DNA from: Zeus faber | Taxonomy: Eukaryota > Chordata > Actinopteri > Zeiformes > Zeidae | Direction of reading: 5' to 3' | DNA length: 64,000 bases | Assembly (NCBI GenBank): GCA_960531495.1 | Contig: OY482866.1 | Coordinates: forward strand, 2,347,201-2,411,200 | Part shown: positions 20,897-30,925 of the stretch, one piece after another | Layout of the letters: each line of letters starts with the position of its first letter | Position numbering within the stretch: position 1 is the first letter of the stretch | The notes under the pieces: model-generated | Databases searched by the model: none | Told to the model about the DNA's origin: nothing | What the model saw: the letters and a program-made list of their open reading frames with translations, nothing else | Made by a program: the position numbers and the translations under genes

Positions 20897-21939
20897 CACC
20901 ATAACCAGATGGCAGGGCACCTCGGACACGATTAAACTCTGCAGCGGATAATGGCCCCCTTCTATTGGCCTGGCATTTGGGCAGATGTGCTCAAATGGTG
21001 CGGCGCTTGTCCCGCATGCCAATTCGTCAATCCTCCGGCTACACCAACTGCGCCGTTGAGGCTCCTTCCTCTGGTCGAGGTGCCGTTTGAAAAACTCAGT
21101 ATGGACCTCATTGGGCCATTAGGCTGCAGTGCTCACGGATATCGTTTTGTGTTAGTCCTGGTGGGTTATGCAACCCGGTACCCTGAAGCAGTGCCCCTGC
21201 ACAGTATTACTACCAAAAGTGTGCAGGCGCTGTTTCAGGTCATCTCCTGAGTTGGGATTCCTTTATGTCACGCACACTTCGGGAACTTTACGAGTTATTG
21301 GCTGTCCCCTCAATTCAGACTAGCATTTACCATCTCCAGACAAACGGTCTTGTGGAGTGCTTTAATAAAACGCTGAATAATTGGGACACGTTGTTGGACC
21401 CCTTGTTGTTTGCGGTACGGAAGGTTCCCCATGCTTCCACGGGATTCCCTCCTTTTGAGCTCCTTTTCCCGGGCGCGCTAGACCTAATTAAAGAAAACTG
21501 GGAGGAGGGTCCTAGCACCAGTAAGAACGAAATACAGTACGTTATGGACCTGAGAGCAAAGCTACGTGCGCTGGGACAGCAGTCACGGGACAATTTGCTC
21601 TAGGCACAGGAACGCCAGCACCGCTTATACGACAGAGGGGCCGGACTCAGACAATTTGTGCCACGAGACAGGGTGTTAGTATTGCTCCCTACGTCCAGCT
21701 CGAAATTACTCGTCCGAAATTACTGGCAAAGGCCCTTTGTGTTCACACGGCAGGTTGGGGAGGTCGATTATGAGGTTGCACAGTCAGACAGGGGCAGGGT
21801 GACACAGATCTATCACCTGAACCTCCTGAAGCAGTGGATGGAGGCAGAATCTGTGTCTCTGGCCACCACGGATACGGATACGGCTCTCAGCCGTATCGCC
21901 TACCCAAACATAAACGCAAAGTCTTGGCGGCAGAATTGA
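20897..21939 (+). pseudogene. Gmr1-like gypsy integrase
   Basis: The HHCC finger reads HHNQMAGHLGHD, a TAA at 20933-20935, then FYWPGIWADVLKWCGACPAC. The catalytic core starts LSMDLIGPLGCSAHGYRFV (first Asp). A TGA at 21248-21250 is followed by VGIP, and then the frame jumps to SRTLRELYELLAV: the block that should carry the second catalytic Asp is deleted. The third residue survives in NGLVECFNKTLN. The C-terminal part (21604-21860) keeps LVLLPTSSSKLL and TQIYHLNLLKQW after a TAG at 21601-21603. Integrase would insert the cDNA; this one cannot. It lies directly upstream of the reverse transcriptase, the reverse of the usual Ty3/gypsy order. Confidence 0.8.
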
Positions 21940-22570
21940 AGGCCATGGTGGATATGGGGGTGATGAAGGAGTCTACAAGGGACTGGTCTAGTCCCATCAT
22001 TCTAGCAGATAAGCCAGATGGGTCGGTCCGCTGCTGTGTAGACTACTGGAAGGTGAACGTGGTGTCGAAATTCAATGCATATCCCATGCCCTGGGTCGAC
22101 AAGCTCCGTGACTGGTTTGTTTTTACGATACAGTTGGATTTAACTAAGGGCTACTGGCAAATTCCCTTGTCGGCAGAGTTCAAGGAGAAATAGGCTTTCT
22201 CCACTCCCCAGGGGTTGTACCAATTTGTGACGCTTCTGTTTGGGTTGTTCGGGGCCCCAGCCACCTTTCAGAGACCTGGTTCTGCATCTGCATTCGGCAT
22301 ATGTCGCCGCCTACTTAGATGACGTTATTATTCACAGTGACACCTGGGAGCGGCACATGCAGGATGTCGGGGCAGTACTTGAGTCCCTGAGGTGGGCGGG
22401 GCTCACCACCAACCCTAAGAAGTGTGCGGTTGGGCGGAGGGCGATACGGTACCTAGGGTACCACTTGGTTGGGGGACTGGTCCAACCCCAGGTAGATAAA
22501 ACTGTGGCAGTTGCCAACAGTCCAAGACCCAAGACCAAGAAGGAAGTAAAACAGTTCTTAGGACTGGCAC
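21885..22570 (+). pseudogene. Gmr1-like gypsy reverse transcriptase, truncated
   Basis: The frame has PYRLPKHKRKVLAAELKAM, DWSSPIILADKPDGSVRCCV, the palm motif QLDLTKGYWQIPL, a TAG at 22191-22193, and after a frameshift near 22255 AAYLDDVIIHSDTWERHM with the catalytic YLDD (about 22309-22320). It then reads LGYHLVGGLVQPQ up to [11 protein letters not shown] at 22565. There the element is cut by the Tc1 fragment, so RNase H and the 3' end are missing. Confidence 0.82.
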
Positions 22571-23451
22571 TTTCTCCTCCAAATACGACAAGTTATAATT
22601 TTACCAAAAAGTTCTATTTTGGTTTCATCTGACCATATGACATTCTCCCAATCCTCTTCTGGATCATCCAAATGCTCTCTAGCAAACTTCAGACGGGCCT
22701 GGACATGTACTGGCTTAAGCAGGGGGACACGTCTGGCACTGCAGGATTTGAGTCCCTGGCGGCGTAGTGTGTTACTGATGGTAGCCTTTGTTACTTTGGT
22801 CCCAGCTCTCTGCAGGTCATTCACTAGGTCCCCCCGTGTCGTTCTGGGATGTTTGCTCACCGTTCTTGTGATCATTTTGACCCCACAGGGTGAGATCTTG
22901 CGTGGAGCCCCAGATCGAGGGAGATTATCAGTGGTCTTGTATGTCTTCCATTTTCTAATAATTGCTCCCACAGTTGATTTCTTCACAACAAGCTGCTTAA
23001 CTATTGCAGATTCAGTCTTCCCAGCCTGGTGCAGGTCTACAATTTTGTTTCTGGTGTCCTTTGACAGCTCTTTGGTCTTGGCCATAGTGGAGTTTGGAGT
23101 GTGACTGTTTGAGGTTGTGGACAGGTGTCTTTTATACTGATAACGAGTTCAAACAGGTGCCATTAATACAGGTAACGAGTGGAGGACAGAGGAGCCTCTT
23201 AAAGAAAAAGTTACAGGTCTGTGAAAGCCAGAAATCTTGCTTGTTTGTAGGTGACCAAATACTTGTTTTACCGAGGAATTTACCAATTAATTCATTAAAA
23301 ATCCTGCAATGTGATTTCCTGGATTTTTCCCCCCCATTCTGTCTCTCATAGTCGAAGTGAACCTATGATGAAAATGACAGGCCTCTCTCATCTTTTTAAG
23401 TGGGAGAACTTGCACAATTGGTGGCTGACTAAATACTTTTTTGCCCCACTG
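22566..23451 (-). mobile_element. Tc1/mariner transposon, 3'-truncated
   Basis: The right end carries a Tc1-type terminal repeat (CAGTGGGGCAAAAAAGTATT on the minus strand, end at 23451) followed by the TA target dinucleotide (23452-23453). The transposase ORF starts at ATG 23085. It has two helix-turn-helix units (residues about 5-115, with [10 protein letters not shown] between) and then [15 protein letters not shown] with the first catalytic Asp of the DDE triad. It ends about residue 170, half the usual 340, because the element is cut at 22566. The second and third catalytic residues and the left terminal repeat are absent. It cuts the ERV on its right and the Gmr1-like relic on its left. 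Confidence 0.88.
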
Positions 23452-23453
23452 TA

Positions 23454-24591
23454 TTATAGCTCAAAATTGGATACAGTAGCACAAGGCTACCCACCCTGTT
23501 ATCACCGACCACGTTGTTAGGATTGCTTATCACTAATGCGCATGGTTTTGACCATTGCGCAACGGGGGAAGTAGTAAGGAGAATCAGAAAACAAGGTTTT
23601 TGGTCACCATACTTGCAAACAATGGTTGAAAATCAGCTCAATGGATGTGAAGTATGTGTGAAAAATAATGTAAGAAAAACAATCACCACCCCATTGGGAC
23701 ACATTCCAACACCAGAGGGACCATTCAGACATCTAGTCTTAGACTATGTGGACATGATCAAAAAAGTAAATGGGAAAAGATACATGCTTGTAGTCATTGA
23801 CAGATTTAGCAGATGGGTGGAGGCAGTCCCATTAAAAGATCAGAGTGCGGCTACAGTAATCAAATTTCATGCCAAGAGAGGTCATGCCAAGGTTTGGAAT
23901 TCCAACAGAAATAAACTCAGACAACGACTCTGCGTTTATCCAAAAAACTGTTAAACAAGTAATACAGCAATTACATGTCAAACAAAGATTGGGTTGTGTG
24001 TATCACCCTCAATCACAAGGAATGGTGGAAAGAGTGAATGGAACAATCAAAACAAAAATTAACAAAATCTGTGCAAGTGCTAAATTGAACTGGGTAGATG
24101 CACTCCCATTAGCACTAATGAGTTATCGCATGCAAACTAACAGAATGACACATTTAACTCCGCACGAAATGCTCACGGGTCGACCCATGCCTGCACCTAA
24201 CCTCAGAGGACCCCATAAGGGTCCTCCACTGGAACAATTGCAATTAGAAATTAGAGAATATATCAAGCAACTAACTGGCATACATAAGCATATATTCCAA
24301 CAGGAGAAGAACCGAGTACCAGAACCAGAAGACGACCCACCAAGGGGGGTGGAACCAGGCGACCAGGTGTACCTAAGGGTGTTCCGGAGAAGGTGGAACG
24401 AGCCCAGGAGAGAAGGACCATACAAAGTCACCAATGCAACCCCAACTGCCATCCAGGTGGAAGGGAGTTCCACCTGGTACCACCTCAACCACTGCACGAA
24501 AGCTGCGCAACCCAGGACGAGGGAAGAGAGTGGGGAGGAGTTGGATGCAGACGCACACGATACTGACCCACCACCCCAAGACCAGACCTAG
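23454..24591 (+). pseudogene. pol: ERV pol, integrase end (copy 1)
   Basis: The first frame (to about 23870) has a His/Cys finger region (HGFDHCATGEVVRR ... NGCEVC), then HLVLDYVDMIKKVNGKRY with the first catalytic Asp and VVIDRFSRWVEAVPL. A frameshift near 23870 leads to the next frame, with GIPTEINSDNDSAF (second Asp) and YHPQSQGMVERVNG (Glu), the retroviral D,D(35)E core. A C-terminal domain follows (GVEPGDQVYLRVFRRRWNEP), ending in TAG at 24589-24591. Protease, reverse transcriptase and gag are missing: Tc1 sequence abuts at 23451. The 3' part is paralogous to 1778-2580. Confidence 0.85.
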
Positions 24592-24601
24592 CCCAGCCAG
24601 G

Positions 24602-27037
24602 ATGATGATGATGTTGAAGCTGATGAAGCTGTTCCTGATCCTCTACGGCTTTGGGCAGACCCCAGTGGCCCAAGGACGGATTCAGAGGAAGGATGAAATC
24701 ACACTAACAGAGCAGACCTGGAACAACCAGGAATCAGATGGTAACAACAGAGAAAACATGACAGTGTTGCAGGAAAGGCTAGCCCCGAGGTATTCAGGAA
24801 TAGTAAATAGTGTAAGTAAAAAGAGGTCAGAGTGAGAAGCCTTACATATTGAAACACCCCCACAAGAAGTAAAATTTGACAATGAACAAATTATCTTAAG
24901 TGTTATGGCAGATGGAGAACGTCAATGTGCGGTAATGATGCTCAAGAAGTTCAAACCAATTGTCTGGGGACAAGAACAATGCAAAATAAGTATTTCAAAG
25001 ACTCATGCATACTGGTGTTTTACAGTCGAACCTACAAATCAATGGAACTATGAGATGAACCACTACAGATTAGAAATTACGAAACTGCAGATTCCAAATA
25101 TACGTGAAGATACAAAAATATTTTCCTTATGAAGACGAAATGCCTCTTGCGTAATACAAGAGAATAATGATATGACCAAGGCAAATAAAATATTAACTAT
25201 GGATTCGGACATAATTAATAATAATACTAATATAACAAGCGCCACCGTAAAGGGTAGTGTGATAACAACAGATGATGCCGTATCCATTTTTCAGACGGAA
25301 GGGACAATCACCACAATAGCTCCAAGAGAAAATGTCTTAAGCACAGAGGCGACAGCAATAGAGGATGTCCATCCTGAAAAAAGATCAAATAAAACAACAA
25401 GAGCCATAAAACAGGATATATCTGTTAAACAAGATACATCTGATCACTTCAAACGAAAAATTAAAGTAATAACTGTAGACCGGTTGTATGATCAAGCAAT
25501 AGGAAATAGCTGGTACAAATGGGTTAAGTTTACTGGGGAACAGATAGATGCAGATAATTGTTATTTATGTAGTAAAAATCGTCAAAGTGCATCATACGTA
25601 GTAAACTATGAACATGATTGGGAAGAATGCAGAACCAACGAAAAACAGATCCAAGGAACAGAGGAGGAAGTGATGGAAGGACTAGCCAAACTAAATAAAT
25701 TACGAGTAACAACGAGTATACCCTGGGACGAGAATCAATATCATTACGAGTTGTGTCCGCTACGATGTTTAATGTTTCTAGGAACAGAAAGGTTTTCCCA
25801 ATATTTGATACACAAAAATTGGCCTGTGGGAATTACAATGAACAAATGTATAGAAATGGGTATAACTCTGACCGACGAAGTAGGCAAGTCAACACTTCCG
25901 TTAGGAACAGATTTTTACGTAGAGGAAGGATTAGACTGTTATCAAAACGACAAAAAGCTAGATAATGCCATAGATGTGGGCTATATGGAAGAAGCTAAAT
26001 GTAAGACAATCTGGAATGTTGCCATGTATGAGACCGACAAAAGCCCACCACCGATGATAAAAAGTGATAAACATCCAACAGACCCTGCCCGAATAGCAGC
26101 GGGAATCATTAATGGCAAACATGTGGTATGAAGGTGTACTACTAGAGCAGGATAAAGTAATAGCAGACCATTTTTGGATCTGTGGGACCAAAATTATTCG
26201 TGCCATGCTACCTGTGCAATGGTATGGAAGGTGTGCAAGAGTACAAGTCGTAACGGAAATTGTGTTACTTCCGGCATTAGACAGCGATGTCAAAAATTTA
26301 GAGACCAATAGATTAGATAGGAAAAAAAGAGAATACAAACCGGATGAGGGAATTAAAATTGATGAAATAGGACAACCCAGAGGTATACCAAGCATATACA
26401 AGGCCAGGAACGAAGTAGCTGCAGGATTTGAAGCCATTATGCCAATAATAGGATTAGTAAAAAACGCAGAATGGATTAACTACATTTATTACAATCAACA
26501 ACGATTTATTAACTATACGGATGATGCTCTATCCGCCCTAGGTGAACAGTTGGAAGCCACAAGCGCTGTGGCTTGGCAAAACAGGCAAGCATTAGATCGG
26601 CTCTTAGCGGAGAAGGGAGGAGTGTGTGAACTCATAGGCGAAATGTGTTGTACCTTTATCCCAAATAATACTTCACCGAACGGAACATTCACACTTGCCA
26701 TGAATAAACTTAAAAAGCTAAGATAGGAGGTTAAAGACAATGCGGGACATGGGAATGATTGGATGTCATGGCTAGAACTGCGTATGGGAAAATGGGGAAC
26801 AATATTGGCTCAAATAGGATTAGTTCTTTTGATTGTATTCACAATGATGGGATTGATTTTTTTTGTTGTATTCCAATACTAAGGTCCATGATAGAATCTA
26901 GGCTAAACAAGCAAATGTTCCTTATGTCCAAAGGCATAGGTGAGGAGAAAGGATTAGAATGGGAATATGTTTGGAATAAAAAACAGAGTGAATATGGGGA
27001 TGATGACGACATGGAAGGGGAGAAATTCAAGGTTTGA
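24602..27037 (+). pseudogene. env: ERV envelope (SU-TM), multiply broken
   Basis: Env begins 10 nt after the pol stop, with a run of ATGs and a hydrophobic signal peptide (MKLFLILYGFGQ). One frame runs from here to about 26130, interrupted by TGA at 24833-24835 and 25130-25132. The surface part has a CYLC motif (about 25558) and several N-glycosylation sites. A frameshift near 26110-26130 leads to a basic furin-like site (DRKKRE, about 26320), a fusion-peptide-side segment (AGFEAIMPIIGLV), a heptad region, and the CX6CC motif CELIGEMCC (about 26626-26652) typical of gamma/epsilon-type TM. A TAG at 26724-26726 precedes the membrane anchor (LVLLIVFTMMGLIFFVV, about 26820-26870). A charged tail lies in yet another frame to 27037. 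It cannot make a full protein. Confidence 0.85.
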
Positions 27038-27049
27038 CCTGGCCTTGAG

Positions 27050-27972
27050 GAGGCTCACATGTGATTGTGCTAGTAACCTCTCCATGTGGGTCACACCCTT
27101 GTTAAGCAGGATGAACACTGAACTCATCAAATAACCGGACATGAAGAGGCTGATGAAAGCTGAAGCAACGACTACAATAATGCCCAAAACACCCCACAAA
27201 CATACAGCACACCAATACATGAAGATCACCTGATCATCCACGACAATGCATGTTGAAAGAATTTGAGTTTTATTTCTTATTCTGTGTTACATACTTCCTG
27301 TAAGGATGACTGTCAATGCATGCTGAAAGTTTGTTAAATTTTGTGTTATGCATTCATTGAAGTACTTATATGATGTTTTTCTAGGTTATGGGTTGTGGAG
27401 AGATAATGATTTAGATGTTTTTCACGATTTATAGAGGAAATAACACATGCAAGACTCTACTTAAATAACAGGCTGCCGCTTACATGACATTTATAACTGA
27501 ACTCACTATGCTAAGTGATTTACTAAGTTGACTTGTACTCATGTTAAGATGTTTTGAAATAATATGCAATTTGATATAGGTATGCTATATCTTATTATAT
27601 CTATCATATCTATATATATATGCTTACCGGTTACTTTTTTTTCCAGTAAGGCTGGTGATTGTTTAAGTATTATCTAACAACATTATTTGTAATATTAATT
27701 TTTATTTATTTTTTACTCTAGAAGTAATCTCGATTTCACATTGAATTTGGTAGATGTTGATACACAGTATAAAACTTAACAAGTGGTTAACAAAGAGTAA
27801 TAATGGTTTTGTTTTGAACACTAGAAAGGTAATGGATTGTGTACATTCACTTACTAAAAATTGAAACACTAAAATAAATGTGAAATACGTTGGCCGTTTC
27901 AATGTTTTTTTTTTGATTTAGACATTCAAAACATTTTAAGTTTAAACTTGAAAATATTTTGTTGATCGATTA
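27050..27972. other. AT-rich gap, no gene
   Basis: No LTR could be delimited after the env. The sequence is AT-rich with TA-rich runs near 27600. An antisense hydrophobic ORF overlaps its left end (see findings). Confidence 0.4.
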
Positions 27973-29165
27973 ATGTTGACCCTGAGCACTGGAGCCCCGC
28001 AGGGCTGCGTACTCAGTCCCCTCCTGTTCGCCCTGTTCACACATGACTGTGTGGCCATGCGCAGCACCAACATCATCCTTAAGTTTGCGGACGACACCAC
28101 CATCCTAGGTCTCATCTCCAACAACGATGAGTCCTCCTACAGAGAGGGATCAGTGTCTTGGCAACATGGTGCCAGGATAACAACCTCTCTCTCGATGTCT
28201 GCAAGACTAAAGCGATGATCGTGGACTACAGGAAACGACAGCGGGGGGGGCACGCCCCCATCCACATCACCGGAGCTGAAGTGGAGAGAGTCTCCTGCTT
28301 CAAGTTCCTGTTCATCAGTGATGACCTCTCCTGGTCCAGGCAATCGGACGCGGCAATGAAAACTGCCCAAAAGCGCCTATTCTTCCTGAGGAGACTCAAC
28401 AAGTTTGGCATGTCTGTCAGGACTCTCACCAGCTTCTACCGATGCACCATTGAGAGCATTCTCACTGGCTGCATCACCGCCTGGTATGGCAGCAGCTTTG
28501 CTGCTGATCGCAAGGCGCTCCAGAGGTTGGTGAAGACAGCGGAGCGCATCATTGGTTGCCACCTCCCCTCCGTACAAGGCATCTGCCGCACACGATGCCT
28601 TAGGAAAGCACGGAAAATCATAAAGGACTACAGCCACCCAGGCTGCGGACTGTTCACGCTACTGCTGTCTGGTAAACGTTACTGGAGCATCCGGGCACGG
28701 ACTGCCAGACTCACAAACAGTTTTACACTCAGGCCATCAGGCTTCTCAACCTGCAACATCTGTAGTCACCTAGGTAAATTAAATGTACATCACCACAACT
28801 ACATGTACATATCCACTGGCACTCCTTCACTTTATATTTATATCCATATCTTGTGCAATAGACTGACCTATTTCTGTTGGAACTCTTACAATGTTCCAAT
28901 TTTTAGTTTCTGTTTTAGGATTATTTTCTTATTTTATATTGTATGTACAAACACTGCAACCTCTTGCCCGTATTTGTAACATCGACTCTTACTTTTTTTT
29001 TTTATTGAACTCTTATTTTATTAAAAAAAAAATAATTTCCTCCTTATATTTGCCTTGTTATTTTATCTTTTTATGCCCACTACACAGTTGTTGCCTGTCA
29101 TGCCCCAAGAATTTCATTGTACCGAATGACCTTGTGTTGTACTTTTACTCTCCAAATAAAACAAA
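27973..29165 (+). mobile_element. CR1/L2/Rex1-type LINE, 3' part
   Basis: The reverse transcriptase C-terminal half reads STGAPQGCVLSPLLFALFTHDCV and the catalytic FADD (28084-28095) in one frame. After a frameshift near 28145, the next frame has CQDNNLSLDVCKTKAMIVDY, FYRCTIESILTGCITAWYG and ARKIIKDYSHPG, to about 28750. A 3' UTR follows to about 29165, with ATTTCATTGTACC and ending in CAAATAAAAC. It is 5'-truncated, as most LINE copies are. The same protein segment is found at 52010-52700. Confidence 0.82.
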
Positions 29166-29339
29166 TAGAAATTGTATGTTTTTAGATTATTCTTTTTTAT
29201 GGCTGTACCTGACTCAGGATTTTTTCAGTCGAATCTATCTAGTCTAATACATGAGCCATCTCATAGCAGTGGTAACACTTTTGACCTTGTACTAACTTGG
29301 GCATTGATGCCTCCAATTTAGGGGTCCGCCCTCACACCT

Positions 29340-29353
29340 CTACCATGTCTGTC

Positions 29354-29399
<46 letters not shown>

Positions 29400-29450
29400 C
29401 CATGTGTTATAGTGCGGTCATGTGACAAATAAAGATTCCTCTTCTATGCA
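29340..29450 (+). mobile_element. SINE 3' tail with (GT)n
   Basis: A (GT)n run (29358-29397) followed by CATGTGTTATAGTGCGGTCA and ATGTGACAAATAAAGATTCC matches the tail of the SINE at 18005-18096. Confidence 0.65.
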
Positions 29451-29579
29451 TGCTCATTACTTACCAGTAGCTGGAAGGCTTGTTAAAGATTCTATGTTCC
29501 TTACTATAAATGTTTTATTTAAAAATAAAAACAATTTTAAATAACATTTTATTTAATTTTATTGATCTCTCTCCTCTGG

Positions 29580-30335
29580 CCTTGTACCCACTTGGCCGTT
29601 ATCACAGCTGTGTTAAAGCCCATAGTAATAAGAAATCCCTTCATAAACAACATCCTAGAAAAAATGGGAGAACAACACTTTATTGATCACATGACTTTTA
29701 ATGATTTATTCAAATAATTTCAGTAAGTCCAGATTTGTAGCACTTCACCCTGCTAGGGCTGCACTCACGAGTGCAGTGTTCAATGTTTTTTTCCTCGCAA
29801 TGGACTCCGACACCGCCTCTGTATTACTATTACTTGATCTGCAAGTGCAGCTTTTGATACTCTTGACAAAAACCTATTCCTAGTTCGTCTCAACAATGGC
29901 ATTGGAATAAGATTGTTGGCACATTCCTGGTTTAGGTCTTATTTATTTGAAAGGGGCGCGCCATATAATACATGTAGTGTGGCTCCTGTATATTGTAATA
30001 CTAACTGTGGAGTCCAACAGGGGTCTGTACTCGGCTGACACCCAACTACACATGCTGTAAGAACTAAGTAACCCTTATAATTTTTATATTTTGCAGGCTA
30101 ACCGAAATGAAACCGTGGATGTCATCAAATTCTTTGAACAATTGTACTATGACTCAAAGTACGGTAACACAGCCAAAGAATCTGGGATTTACGTTTACCC
30201 CACTCTCATTTCAACTACATAATAATCCCATCACTAAAACTGCATTGTTTCATCTCTGCAATATTATTAAGATACAACGAATGTGGAGACAATACCATAT
30301 GTCATGCATTTTTTTTACCTTAGGTCCTGATGGAG
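29580..30335 (+). mobile_element. LINE RT fragment, left of SINE
   Basis: Broken frames read SAAFDTLDKNLFLVRL (about 29840-29900), a motif like HSWFRSYLFER and then CGVQQGSVLG (30000-30035): the palm motifs of a jockey/CR1-like reverse transcriptase. KNLGFTFTPLSFQLHNNPIT (about 30165) follows. The catalytic DD block is missing between 30035 and 30100. Confidence 0.6.
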
Positions 30336-30337
30336 GT

Positions 30338-30726
30338 TCGGTGGCACAGTGCGTTGCACTGCTGCCTCACAGCAAGAAGGTCCTGTGTTCGATTCCCGCG
30401 CTCTGGCAGGTTATCTCCTGATTAGGGGCCTTTCTGTGGGCCGTTTGCATGTTCTCCCCATGCTCACATGGGGTTTTGTCCTTGTAAAGTCAGTAAAAAC
30501 ATGCAGAACATCGTTGTCTGACCAGCGATAGACACTTGTATTTGGTCCCCGTACACATCGCTGTATGCTTCCCACTGCTCCTGGCTGCCCTCCGGAGGAA
30601 GGACAAGCCAGGATGGGTTAAAAGCAAAGAATTTTCACCGGCCACCCTTTGAAGCCTGTGTGCTGGTCACTGTTGCTGCATGTGTTGTGGTGTGTACCAT
30701 GTGATAAATACGCTTATTCTATTGTA
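30338..30726 (+). mobile_element. tRNA-derived SINE, diverged
   Basis: GGTGGCACAGTGCGTTGCAC, a B-box GTTCGATTCCC, GTTTGCATGTTCTCCCCATG and a GTGATAAATA end match the copies at 17646 and 1943, with more substitutions. It splits a LINE fragment. Confidence 0.82.
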
Positions 30727-30734
30727 ATGTGCCC

Positions 30735-30925
30735 CCTGGCCTTCCAATGACAAGTATTAAAAGCCTCCAGTTGGCACAGAATGCTACGGCCATAATCCTG
30801 ACTAGAACTAGAACGTTTGGCCATACAGTATAACTCCAATACTAGCCAGTTTGCACTGGCTCCTATTTTATTGCAGATTTGACTTTAAAGTCTTTCTGCT
30901 TACCTCCTACAAGGCTTAGGCTGCT
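30735..30925 (+). mobile_element. LINE ORF2 C-terminal fragment, right of SINE
   Basis: The plus strand reads LQLAQNATAIILTRTRTFGH and, after breaks, an FKSFCLP-like segment. This is the usual LINE ORF2 end block that follows the 29580-30335 part. Confidence 0.55.
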
